From the NCBI GenBank assembly GCA_003251535.1, contig QKFD01000015.1, forward strand, positions 1-39,088: 39,088 bases of DNA, in the 5' to 3' direction. Of the stretch, positions 1 through 7,858 are shown in pieces; position 1 is the first letter of the stretch, and each line of letters begins with the position of its first letter. The notes under the pieces were generated by a model. The model made no database searches, was not told the origin of the DNA, and saw only the letters and a program-made list of their open reading frames with translations. The position numbers and the translations under genes were made by a program. Origin of the DNA: Chromatiales bacterium (GTDB lineage Bacteria; Pseudomonadota; Gammaproteobacteria; Thiohalomonadales; Thiohalomonadaceae).

Positions 1-45
1 CCCAACGCAACAAGGCCCGCCATTGGCGGGCCTTGTTGCGTTGGG
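1..45 (-). terminator. Perfect hairpin downstream of the dynamin-like gene
   Basis: Two 21-base arms (1-21 and 25-45) are exact reverse complements around a 3-base loop. The structure lies 19 bases past the stop codon of the minus-strand GTPase gene, where a transcription terminator is expected. Any U tract for a minus-strand transcript would fall before position 1, outside the window, so intrinsic termination cannot be confirmed. A plus-strand reading is followed by G residues, not T. Confidence 0.6.
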
Positions 46-64
46 GGGGGGTTAGGGGGTTGGG

Positions 65-2041
65 CTAACCGTTGGCGGCGGCCGCTGGCGGGATCTCCGC
101 CTCGGCTGGCATCTCGATGGGCCGGTGGATGGCATCGAGGATGCTCTTCACCTCGGCAGCCTGCCGTCCCTGTACCGTCACCACCTTCTCCAGCTCTTCG
201 ATACGGCTCTGGAGGGTATCGCGCGACTCGTTGATCTTGCGCAGGTTCTCCAAGCGCCGCTCCATATGCTCTTTATGCTCCTTGATCTGATTGACCAAGG
301 GGGTCATCACTGCCTTGCTCCACGCCTCGGCGTCGGTACGGGCCTTGAAGAAGACGTTGCGGGCGTGGCTAACCAGGGTGATGAAGAACTTCTTGATGAC
401 GATAGACTGCTCCGTCATGGTGGTCATCGGGCTACTACGGAAGTTCTCTGCCTCTTGGTAGAGCTGGCCGAACTCCTTGACGTAACGGGCGGTGGTGAAC
501 AGCGCCGGTTTGACGTCGCCGATGCCATGCTCCTGCTGGAACTTGCGGTAGACCGTGAGCACCAGCCGATTGAGCTGTTCGCTGTACTCATTGACCTCCT
601 GCATCTTATCCCGCACCCCGTCAAAGAAGGTCTTCATGCCGATCTTCAGACCATGGGTGGTCCAGCTATCGGTCATCACCTTACGGGTCTCGGAGACCAG
701 CTTATCCAGGGTGGAGATGGAGAGGAGCTCAAGCAGCTTCTTGCTCTGTTCGGAGAGCAACTTCTTGTTGGCCTGGAAGCTCTCGACGTTTTTGTAGTAG
801 GCCACCTGCTCTTCACGGGTGGTCTTCATGAGGTGTTCGATCACCTCATTATTCTTGCCGGAGAGACCCCGCAGCTCCTCCAGCTGGCGCCGGGCAGCAG
901 TGACTCGGGAGGCCAGTAGAGAGAAGGTCTCGTCCACCATGCCGCCGATGCCCTCCCGCACATGCTCCTGGGTCAGGGTCTGCTTGTGGGGCAGGATCTC
1001 GGTGGCCAGTACCTCCTCCAAGGAGAGGATATTGCTGCGCCGCAGCAGCTCTTGATCGTGGCGGATCTTGGCCAACAACCCCTTTTGGGCCGAGGCGGGG
1101 AAGATGCGATCCGGCTTGATGCCAAGGGTCTCTGCCGCTCGCTGGCACTGATCACCGATGGTCTTATGGACCTGGGCCTCGCTCTTTAGCTCGTCCCAAA
1201 GGGTATCCACCTTGTTCATTACCACCATCAGGCCGAGATCGTGGTTGCTGCGCAACGGCTTGACGTTGTGCTTCCACATATCCAGGTCGGATTTGGTCAC
1301 GCCGGTGTCGGCGGCCAGGATGAACACCACCGCCTGCGCCTTCGGCAGCATATTCATCGTCAGCTCCGGCTCGGAGCCGATGGCGTTGAGTCCCGGGGTG
1401 TCCAGAATCACCAACCCCTGCTTGAGCAGCGGGTGGGGGAAGCTGATCATGGCGTGGCGCCAGACGGGGATCTCGATCTCCTTGGGGGCGACCCCACCCT
1501 GGTGAAGGTGGACATCGGCCTCGCTATAGAGACCCAGCTTGTGGGCCTCGTCGGTGGAGACGGTCTTGACCCGAACGATCTCCCGGAACGCCTCGGCCAT
1601 GTTTTCCGGGCTCTGGAGATCGAGATCGATGTTGGTCCAGTGGATGGGGTCCTGCTTATACTCGGCAATGCTGCTGTCGGTGAGACGGGTCTCAATCGGC
1701 AACATGCGAATATAGGCCTTCTCCTCTTTAGAGTCGTAGAACAGCTCGGTCGGACACATGGTGGTACGGCCTGCCTCTGAGGGAAGGAGGCGACGGTCGT
1801 ACTCCGAGAAGAAGATGGCGTTGATGAGCTCGGTCTTGCCCCGCGCAAACTCGGCGACGAAGGCGACCGTCAGCCGGTCGGAACGGAGTGACTCCAGAGT
1901 CTCGAAGATCCTAAGATCTCCCTCAGGTGTGCCCAGTTCGTTGGCGTCCAGCCACTCCTGGTACCGCTCGATGCTGGCGATAAGCTCGCGCTTCCACTGG
2001 CCGTAGGCCTGCATCTGCTCATTGAAACGCTTGGTTGCCAT
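65..2041 (-). CDS. Dynamin-family GTPase (bacterial dynamin-like protein)
   Basis: 658 residues. The N-terminal third is a GTPase domain. The P-loop is AEFARGKT (63-70), threonines at 93-94 could serve as switch I, G3 is DTPG (214-217) and G4 is NKVD (276-279). The rest is predicted helical and charged, with heptad-like stretches around 380-450 and 600-640, as in the stalk of dynamin-like proteins. In this family GTP hydrolysis drives membrane remodelling or tethering, or supports membrane stress tolerance; the substrate here is unknown. The first P-loop glycine is alanine (A63), but Lys69 and Thr70 are kept. No obvious transmembrane segment is seen. The ATG at 2041 has an AGGGG-like ribosome site 6-10 bases upstream. 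It stands alone, 113 bases from yggU, and may be its own transcription unit. The family call is firm; the role is not. Confidence 0.85.
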   Translation of the reverse strand: MATKRFNEQMQAYGQWKRELIASIERYQEWLDANELGTPEGDLRIFETLESLRSDRLTVAFVAEFARGKTELINAIFFSEYDRRLLPSEAGRTTMCPTELFYDSKEEKAYIRMLPIETRLTDSSIAEYKQDPIHWTNIDLDLQSPENMAEAFREIVRVKTVSTDEAHKLGLYSEADVHLHQGGVAPKEIEIPVWRHAMISFPHPLLKQGLVILDTPGLNAIGSEPELTMNMLPKAQAVVFILAADTGVTKSDLDMWKHNVKPLRSNHDLGLMVVMNKVDTLWDELKSEAQVHKTIGDQCQRAAETLGIKPDRIFPASAQKGLLAKIRHDQELLRRSNILSLEEVLATEILPHKQTLTQEHVREGIGGMVDETFSLLASRVTAARRQLEELRGLSGKNNEVIEHLMKTTREEQVAYYKNVESFQANKKLLSEQSKKLLELLSISTLDKLVSETRKVMTDSWTTHGLKIGMKTFFDGVRDKMQEVNEYSEQLNRLVLTVYRKFQQEHGIGDVKPALFTTARYVKEFGQLYQEAENFRSSPMTTMTEQSIVIKKFFITLVSHARNVFFKARTDAEAWSKAVMTPLVNQIKEHKEHMERRLENLRKINESRDTLQSRIEELEKVVTVQGRQAAEVKSILDAIHRPIEMPAEAEIPPAAAANG

Positions 2042-2154
2042 GGGTGGCCCCTATCCTGTCAATTCGTCGTCTAAAATCCCGAAACTGTCCGGCTTTTGAC
2101 GCACAGCTGCCCAACTATCATGGAAATATTCAGCGAAAACAAGTGATCGCTATC

Positions 2155-2451
2155 TCACTTCAACGCCGCTGCTACACCTGTTTCTGCGGGTAACCTTTGC
2201 GGGGTGATGATCCTAAACCTCTTCTCGCGTCCCGTCTGCCCCGCCAGCAGCGAAACCGAACTGCGTCCTACCCCAAAAATACTAGCGAGGTAGCGGATCA
2301 AATGCTCATTGGCCTGGCCTTCCACCGGTGGCGCGGTGATGCGCACTTTGAGCGTATCGCCATGGAGCCCGACCACCTCATCCCGGCTTGCCCGCGGCTG
2401 GACTCGCACAGTGAGTAAGAGATCCCCTCCATCCCAGCGATAGTGGCTCAT
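2155..2451 (-). CDS. yggU: YggU / DUF167 family protein
   Basis: 98 residues, the normal size for the DUF167 (YggU) family. The family signature is visible: a VRVQPRASR segment near residues 15-23, the LKVRITAPPVEGQAN core near 34-48, and a later Arg/Lys-rich strand. The biochemical function of the family is not established. Its ATG overlaps the end of yggT by 4 bases (ATGA), showing translational coupling. The proC-yggT-yggU order is a common gammaproteobacterial arrangement. It is the last gene of the minus-strand operon. Confidence 0.85.
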   Translation of the reverse strand: MSHYRWDGGDLLLTVRVQPRASRDEVVGLHGDTLKVRITAPPVEGQANEHLIRYLASIFGVGRSSVSLLAGQTGREKRFRIITPQRLPAETGVAAALK

Positions 2452-3026
2452 CGTGCCATGAGCGCCAACTGTTGTATGGGTGGAATCACCAACATTTTAA
2501 GTACCTGAAGTCCGATGAGGGCCACCATCGGTGAGAGGTCGATCCCGCCGAAGGGGGGAATGAGGCCTCTCACCGGGCGCATTATCGGGGCGGTGAGGCT
2601 TTGCAGGACATCCGTAGCAGGATGGTAACTGCCCGGATTGACCCAGCTCATGACGACCATCACGAGAATGGCAAAAATAAACACATTAATCCCCAGGGCC
2701 ACCAGCTCGGCGACCGAAAGGATCAAGAGAAATAGCGGGCTGATGCCGTGCCCCCCCAGCATTGCTGCCAAACTCAGGGCAAAAAATTGGAGGGCCACCA
2801 TAAAGACCAGCGATGCCATATCCAGCCCGGCAATCCCTGGGATAATGCGCCGCAGGGGACGCAGCGGCGGGTTGGTGGCGGTCACCACAAACTGCGAAAT
2901 GGGGTTGTGGAAATTTGCGCGTGTCCATTGCAACAGAAAGCGCAGCATCACCACTGAAATATAGAGCTGAAACAGGGTGTTAATAACAAACGTGAGGGGA
3001 TCGAGGAGGTAGTTCGAGCCCATCAC
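2448..3026 (-). CDS. yggT: YggT family integral membrane protein
   Basis: 192 residues with two YGGT repeats. Hydrophobic segments lie at about residues 9-30, 65-90, 95-125 and 155-180. The repeat motif of an asparagine-proline followed by a proline-rich amphipathic stretch appears twice, around RANFHNPI (35-42) and WVNPGSYHP (128-136). The family lies in the inner membrane and has been linked to osmotic tolerance and, in other phyla, to division or chloroplast functions; its role here is unknown. It overlaps proC by 4 bases upstream and yggU by 4 bases downstream. Confidence 0.85.
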   Translation of the reverse strand: MMGSNYLLDPLTFVINTLFQLYISVVMLRFLLQWTRANFHNPISQFVVTATNPPLRPLRRIIPGIAGLDMASLVFMVALQFFALSLAAMLGGHGISPLFLLILSVAELVALGINVFIFAILVMVVMSWVNPGSYHPATDVLQSLTAPIMRPVRGLIPPFGGIDLSPMVALIGLQVLKMLVIPPIQQLALMAR

Positions 3027-3850
3027 TGACCTCCGATCAGCTCCGCCAACTCGCCGGCTCGATCCCGGGCGGCGGTCAGGGCGCGAGCGAAGAGGGCCTC
3101 CAGCTGCCCCTCTGTGAGGACGCCGATGGCCCGTTCGGTGGTGCCTCCGGGAGAGGTGACCCGGGTCCGCAGCTCTGTGGTGCTCTCCCGACTCTCCAAC
3201 GCCATCTTGGCCGCCCCAAAGGCGGTCTGTAGGGTGAGTAGACGGGCGGTCTCTGCATCTAGCCCCAATTCGGTTCCTGCCCTCTCCAACGCCTCCATTA
3301 CCAGGAAGAAATAGGCCGGTCCACTGCCTGAAAGGGCGGTCACGGCATCAATCTGAGACTCATCGGCGACCCATAGGGTGAGGCCAACCGCCCGCATGAT
3401 CGCCTCTGCCAGCTCCCGCTGGGTGGAGTTGACCCGTGGGTTAGCGCAGAGCGCGGTGGCCCCACTACGTACCAAGGCCGGGGTGTTGGGCATTGTCCTC
3501 ACCACCGCCAGATTGCCCCCCAGCCAGCGCTCAATATCACCTAAGCGCACCCCCGCGGCTACCGAGATGATCAGTGGTCGGCGGGCCTGGACGGCTGGGG
3601 CGATGTGCTCACAGACGGTCCGCATCCCTTGGGGCTTCACCGCCAATACCACTACGTCCACTGCGCCAGCCAGGGCGGCATTGTCCGCGGAGGTCTGGAT
3701 CCCAAAGTGGTTGGTGAGCCGCTGGAGCTGCTCCTCGCTGGGATCGGCGGCGTGGAGGCGGTCGCCCTCAATGCCGTCAGCGATGAGGCCACCGATGAGA
3801 CTGGAGGCCATATTGCCTCCGCCAATGAAACCAATGGCTACTCGTTCCAT
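3023..3850 (-). CDS. proC: Pyrroline-5-carboxylate reductase
   Basis: 275 residues, typical for ProC. It catalyses the NAD(P)H-dependent reduction of pyrroline-5-carboxylate to proline, the last step of proline synthesis, in the cytosol. The N-terminus carries the Rossmann nucleotide loop FIGGGNMA (about 8-15). The C-terminal substrate domain carries the ALSGSGPAY signature and the SPGGTTE motif that binds P5C. The ATG at 3850 places the Rossmann glycines at the expected distance. The gene follows yggS by 86 bases and overlaps yggT by 4 bases, an arrangement conserved with Pseudomonas. The call is secure. Confidence 0.95.
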   Translation of the reverse strand: MERVAIGFIGGGNMASSLIGGLIADGIEGDRLHAADPSEEQLQRLTNHFGIQTSADNAALAGAVDVVVLAVKPQGMRTVCEHIAPAVQARRPLIISVAAGVRLGDIERWLGGNLAVVRTMPNTPALVRSGATALCANPRVNSTQRELAEAIMRAVGLTLWVADESQIDAVTALSGSGPAYFFLVMEALERAGTELGLDAETARLLTLQTAFGAAKMALESRESTTELRTRVTSPGGTTERAIGVLTEGQLEALFARALTAARDRAGELAELIGGQ

Positions 3851-3936
3851 AAGGTGTGGGTGTAGTCGCGCCGGAGAGCGCGTAGGTTATGTTGTGGTGA
3901 GTGGGTGGAAAGGATAACGGTTACACCCTTGGCGCG

Positions 3937-4662
3937 CTACCGGGAACCGAACAGCGCGGTGCCGATGCGCACTAGCGTTGACCCCTCCAGTACGGCCGCC
4001 TCCAGGTCATCGGACATCCCCATAGAGAGGGTATCTATCTGGGGCGAGGCGGCTGCCAACGGCTCCCAAAGGGTCCGTAGTTGGCGCAGGGGGGCCCGCT
4101 GCTCTTCTAAGGTGTCAGCCGGGGCCGGGATGGCCATCAGGCCTCGCAGCAGCAGCCGGGGTTGGGCGTAAACCACCCCCACCAATTCAGCCAAGGCCCC
4201 TGGTGCAACCCCTGATTTGCTCGCCTCGCCGCTGACATTGACCTGGATACAGACATTGAGAGGGGGCAGGTGGGCTGGGCGCTGGGCACCTAGTCGCTCT
4301 GCCAGCTTTGGGCGGTCGAGACTATGGACCCAGGTGAACTGCTCAGCAATGGCGCGGCTCTTGTTGGATTGGATAGGTCCAATGAAGTGCCACTCGATAG
4401 CTAGATCGGCCAGTTGGCGCTGCTTCTCCAGCGCCTCTTGGAGATAGCTCTCACCAAAGGCGACCTGGCCGGCGCTGAACAGCGCCCGCATCGCCGCCGC
4501 TGGATGGCGCTTGCTCACCGCCAGCAACTGGACGCTATCCTGCGGGCGTCCAGCGGCCAGTTCGGCCGCATGGAGGCGTTCCAGCACCTGCTGAAGGCGC
4601 AGGGAGACCCCCTGCGTGTTTTCGCCGCAGGCGGTTGGGGTATACTCCTTGCCGGTCTGCAT
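3937..4662 (-). CDS. yggS: PLP homeostasis protein YggS
   Basis: 241 residues from the ATG at 4662. The reading frame stays open upstream to 4833, but that extension runs antisense into pilT and has no family similarity, so it is rejected. The protein is a single alanine-racemase-like TIM barrel that binds pyridoxal phosphate without a known catalytic activity. The PLP lysine is K51 in LLAVSKRHP. Other family motifs are GESYLQEALEK, WHFIGPIQSNK and, near the C-terminus, LSMGMSDDLEAA followed by RIGTALFG. It diverges from pilT, exactly as in Pseudomonas, and is followed by proC. The start is somewhat uncertain because the first 18 residues lie before the conserved fold. Confidence 0.9.
   Translation of the reverse strand: MQTGKEYTPTACGENTQGVSLRLQQVLERLHAAELAAGRPQDSVQLLAVSKRHPAAAMRALFSAGQVAFGESYLQEALEKQRQLADLAIEWHFIGPIQSNKSRAIAEQFTWVHSLDRPKLAERLGAQRPAHLPPLNVCIQVNVSGEASKSGVAPGALAELVGVVYAQPRLLLRGLMAIPAPADTLEEQRAPLRQLRTLWEPLAAASPQIDTLSMGMSDDLEAAVLEGSTLVRIGTALFGSR
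4618..4646 (+). promoter_or_regulatory. Candidate sigma-70-type promoter for pilT
   Basis: A good -10 element TATACT (4641-4646) sits 17 bases after a weak -35 candidate GTTTTC (4618-4623). Transcription would begin near 4653, leaving about 47 bases before the pilT ATG. The site lies inside the first codons of divergent yggS. The -35 match is poor, so this is tentative. Confidence 0.35.
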
Positions 4663-4699
4663 CTGCCCGGACAACCGATTTTTCTCAGGGGGATAGGGG

Positions 4700-5746
4700 A
4701 TGGATATTGCTGAGTTGCTAGCCTTCAGCGTCAAAAACGGCGCCTCCGACCTGCATCTCTCCGCTGGTTTGCCGCCCATGATCCGCGTGGATGGTGACAT
4801 CCGCCGCATCAACGTACCACCGATGGAACACAAAGAGGTCCATCAGATGGTCTACGATATCATGAGCGATAAGCAGCGCAAGGACTTCGAAGAGTTCTTT
4901 GAAACGGACTTCTCTTTCGAGATCAAGGGTCTTGCTCGCTTCCGCGTCAACGCCTTTAACCAAAATCGAGGGGCTGGCGCCGTCTTTCGTACCATCCCCT
5001 CCAAGATCCTCACCATGGAGGATCTCAAGTGCCCAACCATCTTTAAAGACATCTCCGACCAGCCGCGTGGCGTTGTGTTGGTGACTGGACCCACCGGCTC
5101 GGGTAAGTCAACCACGCTGGCGGCGATGGTGGACTACATCAACAAAAACGAATACGGCCACATCCTCACCATCGAGGATCCCATCGAGTTCGTACACGAG
5201 TCGAAGAAGTGCCTTATCAATCAGCGCGAGGTGCATCGTGACACCCTCGGGTTCAACGAGGCGCTGCGTTCGGCACTGCGTGAAGACCCCGACATCGTGC
5301 TAGTGGGCGAAATGCGTGACCTTGAGACCATTCGCCTCGCCCTCACCGCGGCAGAGACCGGTCACTTGGTGTTCGGAACCCTCCACACCTCCTCCGCAGC
5401 CAAAACCATCGACCGTATCATCGACGTCTTCCCCGCCGCGGAGAAGGACATGGTGCGAGCCATGTTGTCGGAGTCGCTGCGGGCGGTTATCTCGCAGTCG
5501 CTGCTGAAGAAGATTGGGGGTGGGCGTGTGGCGGCCCACGAGATCATGATCGGTACCCCGGCCATCCGTAACCTTATCCGCGAGGGCAAGGTGGCGCAGA
5601 TGTACTCGGCCATTCAGACCGGTCAGCAATATGGGATGCAGACCCTCGATCAGAATCTCCAGGAGCTGGTGCGCCAAGGGGTGGTCAGCGTGCAGGAGGC
5701 CAGAGCCTACGCTGCCAATAAGGACACCTTCGGTAGCGGTAAGTAA
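4700..5746 (+). CDS. pilT: Type IV pilus retraction ATPase PilT
   Basis: 348 residues; the usual PilT length is about 344-350. It is a hexameric cytoplasmic ATPase at the pilus base that powers depolymerisation of PilA and hence twitching motility. An N-terminal PAS-like domain is followed by the RecA-like core. The Walker A is GPTGSGKS (130-137), the Asp box lies near ILTIEDPIEF (155-164), Walker B with catalytic Glu204 is in DIVLVGEMRD, and the His box is TLHT (227-230). The PilT-specific AIRNLIRE motif (288-295), needed for retraction, is intact and separates it from PilB. A purine-rich GGGGGATAGGGG run precedes the ATG. pilU follows after 35 bases. The assignment is certain. Confidence 0.97.
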   Translation: MDIAELLAFSVKNGASDLHLSAGLPPMIRVDGDIRRINVPPMEHKEVHQMVYDIMSDKQRKDFEEFFETDFSFEIKGLARFRVNAFNQNRGAGAVFRTIPSKILTMEDLKCPTIFKDISDQPRGVVLVTGPTGSGKSTTLAAMVDYINKNEYGHILTIEDPIEFVHESKKCLINQREVHRDTLGFNEALRSALREDPDIVLVGEMRDLETIRLALTAAETGHLVFGTLHTSSAAKTIDRIIDVFPAAEKDMVRAMLSESLRAVISQSLLKKIGGGRVAAHEIMIGTPAIRNLIREGKVAQMYSAIQTGQQYGMQTLDQNLQELVRQGVVSVQEARAYAANKDTFGSGK

Positions 5747-5781
5747 TTACTGCCCCAGTCGAGTTCTCTGCGGAGCCCACC

Positions 5782-6936
5782 ATGGATTTTGATTCCCTGC
5801 TCAAGTTGATGGTCCATAAGAACGCATCGGACCTGTTTATCACCACTGGGATCCCGCCGAGTATGAAGATCGATGGCAAGATCACGGCGGTCACCAAGGG
5901 GAGCCTGACCCCAGACCAGGCCCGAGAGATCGTCTACGGCGTCATGGATGCGGATCAGAAAGAGACCTTCCAGCGGACCCGAGAGTGCAACTTCGCCCTC
6001 TCCCGTTCAGGGATTGGCCGCTTTCGTGTCAATGTGTTCCAGCAGCGCAATCAGGTGGGCATGGTTCTACGTAAGATCGAGATCAAGATCCCGACCTTCG
6101 AGGACCTACAGCTACCCCCCGTGCTGCGCGAACTCTCCATGACCAAGCGCGGCATTGTGCTGTTTGTGGGAGGTACCGGTTCTGGTAAATCGACCTCCCT
6201 AGCGGCGATGGTGGACTACCGCAACCAGCACAGCACCGGCCACATCATCACCATCGAGGACCCCATCGAGTACGTCCACCAGCACAAGGGGTGCATTGTC
6301 ACCCAGCGCGAAGTGGGCATCGATACCGACACCTTTGAGGCCGCTCTGGTCAATACGCTGCGTCAGGCGCCCGATGTCATCCTCATCGGTGAGATCCGCC
6401 ACCGCGAGACCATGGAACATGCAGTGGCCTTCGCCGAAACAGGTCACCTCTGCCTGGCTACCCTGCACGCCAACAACTCCAACCAGGCCATGGACCGTAT
6501 CATCAACTTCTTCCCAGAGGATCGTCGGCCTCAGTTGTTGATGGACCTCTCCCTCAACCTCAAGGCGGTGGTGGCGCAGCGACTCCTGCCACGGGCCGAT
6601 GGCAAGGGGCGACGGGTGGCCGTGGAGGTGCTGATCAACTCCCCGCTGATGGCGGACCACATCCTCAAGGGCGAGGTCCATCAGATGAAGGAGCTGATGA
6701 AGAAGTCCAACGAGCAGGGGATGAAGACCTTCGACCAGGCGCTCTACGAGCTCTTCCGCGATGGCTCCATCGGTATGGAGGACGCCATCCGCAACGCCGA
6801 CTCCCCCAACGAGGTACGCCTCATGATCAAGCTGGGCGATACCCAGTCCGCAGAGGGGCTGACGGCCAGCCTGGACGGCCTGACGTTACAAGAAGACGAG
6901 GCGCAGGACCAGAACAACAACTATCGGGTACGCTGA
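5782..6936 (+). CDS. pilU: Type IV pilus retraction accessory ATPase PilU
   Basis: 384 residues, matching PilU (about 380) and longer than PilT. It is a PilT paralogue that assists retraction, mostly in a PilT-dependent way. The Walker A is GGTGSGKS (130-137), where PilT has GPTGSGKS. The Asp box is IITIEDPIEY (155-164), and the Walker B region PDVILIGEIR (197-206) has Glu204. After the core there is a C-terminal extension of about 40 residues rich in Asp, Glu, Gln and Asn, typical of PilU. It lies 35 bases after pilT and ends at a hairpin shared with the convergent pyrimidine cluster. The assignment is secure. Confidence 0.95.
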   Translation: MDFDSLLKLMVHKNASDLFITTGIPPSMKIDGKITAVTKGSLTPDQAREIVYGVMDADQKETFQRTRECNFALSRSGIGRFRVNVFQQRNQVGMVLRKIEIKIPTFEDLQLPPVLRELSMTKRGIVLFVGGTGSGKSTSLAAMVDYRNQHSTGHIITIEDPIEYVHQHKGCIVTQREVGIDTDTFEAALVNTLRQAPDVILIGEIRHRETMEHAVAFAETGHLCLATLHANNSNQAMDRIINFFPEDRRPQLLMDLSLNLKAVVAQRLLPRADGKGRRVAVEVLINSPLMADHILKGEVHQMKELMKKSNEQGMKTFDQALYELFRDGSIGMEDAIRNADSPNEVRLMIKLGDTQSAEGLTASLDGLTLQEDEAQDQNNNYRVR

Positions 6937-6950
6937 TTCTGGATCTCTCC

Positions 6951-6982
6951 CCACCCCAGCAGCGGATTGGCTGCTGGGGTGG
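6951..6982. terminator. Shared bidirectional hairpin between pilU and the pyrK-like gene
   Basis: Arms 6951-6963 and 6970-6982 are exact 13-base complements around a 6-base loop. It fills the gap between two convergent genes, 14 bases after the pilU stop and 6 bases after the pyrK-like stop. No clear U tract follows on either strand (GGAAAGGG on the plus strand), so it may act as a 3' end stabiliser or weak terminator. Confidence 0.6.
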
Positions 6983-6988
6983 AAAGGG

Positions 6989-7858
6989 TTAGCCAAACAC
7001 CGTGCGGGCGTCAAACACCGGCCCGTCAACACAGACCCGCTTCATTGCCGGCCCCTGTTCGGTCTGTATCTCCACCACGCAGCCGGCACAGCCCCCCACA
7101 CCGCAGGCCATAAACTCCTCCATGGAGATCTGGCAGGGGAGATCGAACTCCCGCGCCAGCCGCGCCACGGCCTCCAGCATGGGGTGTGGTCCGCAGGCAA
7201 ATAGCTCCACCTCCTGCCGCTCGGGGCCCAGCGCCTCCAACCAGCTGCGCGCCAGATCCGTAACAAAACCGGCATGGCTACCCGGTAGGCCGTTCCGACT
7301 ACTGAGGCGGGAGGCGATACCCCACTGCTCCAGCAGGGGCATACAGCCATCGGTACCCTCCGGAACACCTGGTACTGGGAGCCCTGAGCGCTGATAGGGG
7401 AAGGGGAACGGGGACTCTGAGCCGAGCAGCACCAGTGGCTGGTATCCCGGGTCACGCCGCAGCTCATCGGCGAGAAATACCATCGGCGGCATACCCACCC
7501 CGCCGCCCAACAATAGCGGGCGGGGGCGATCGAGGGAGGGGCTGAAGGGGCGACCGATGGGGCCGAGGAGATCAATACTCTGTCCCACCGCCTGCTGGCT
7601 GAGTAGCTGGGTCCCCTGGCCTACGGCTTTATAAAACAGCTCAATCCAGCCCGCCTCACGTTCGACCCGCATAATGGAGATGGGGCGGCGTAGGGGGCGC
7701 TGCGGATCGGGACGTAGATGGACGAAGCTACCGGCGCGCGCCTGCGCCGCGGTCTGCGGTGCGTGTAGGCGCAGGAGGTGCTGGCCATCGGCAAAGGCCT
7801 CGCGCTGCAGAATGGCCGCCTGTTCTTGGAAAATAGTGCCGCGCTGTGTAGTGCTCAT
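6989..7858 (-). CDS. PyrK-like dihydroorotate dehydrogenase electron transfer subunit
   Basis: 289 residues of the ferredoxin-reductase type. An N-terminal FAD domain carries the RRPISI flavin motif (57-62), and a nucleotide-binding domain carries GGGVGMPP (118-125) and FACGPHPM (220-227). The C-terminal [2Fe-2S] cluster has Cys252, Cys257, Cys260 and Cys276 (C-X4-C-X2-C-X15-C), the PyrK pattern. In classical systems PyrK passes electrons from the class 1B enzyme PyrD to NAD+. No pyrD is in the window, and most gammaproteobacteria use the quinone-linked class 2 enzyme, so its partner is unknown. Its ATG overlaps the pyrC' stop by 4 bases. It is the last gene of a long minus-strand cluster. 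The family call is good; the reaction is inferred. Confidence 0.8.
   Translation of the reverse strand: MSTTQRGTIFQEQAAILQREAFADGQHLLRLHAPQTAAQARAGSFVHLRPDPQRPLRRPISIMRVEREAGWIELFYKAVGQGTQLLSQQAVGQSIDLLGPIGRPFSPSLDRPRPLLLGGGVGMPPMVFLADELRRDPGYQPLVLLGSESPFPFPYQRSGLPVPGVPEGTDGCMPLLEQWGIASRLSSRNGLPGSHAGFVTDLARSWLEALGPERQEVELFACGPHPMLEAVARLAREFDLPCQISMEEFMACGVGGCAGCVVEIQTEQGPAMKRVCVDGPVFDARTVFG

Noticed and set aside
4663-4833. Upstream extension of yggS to an ATG at 4833
   Set aside because: The added residues lie antisense to pilT, lack family similarity and would make the protein about 57 residues too long.
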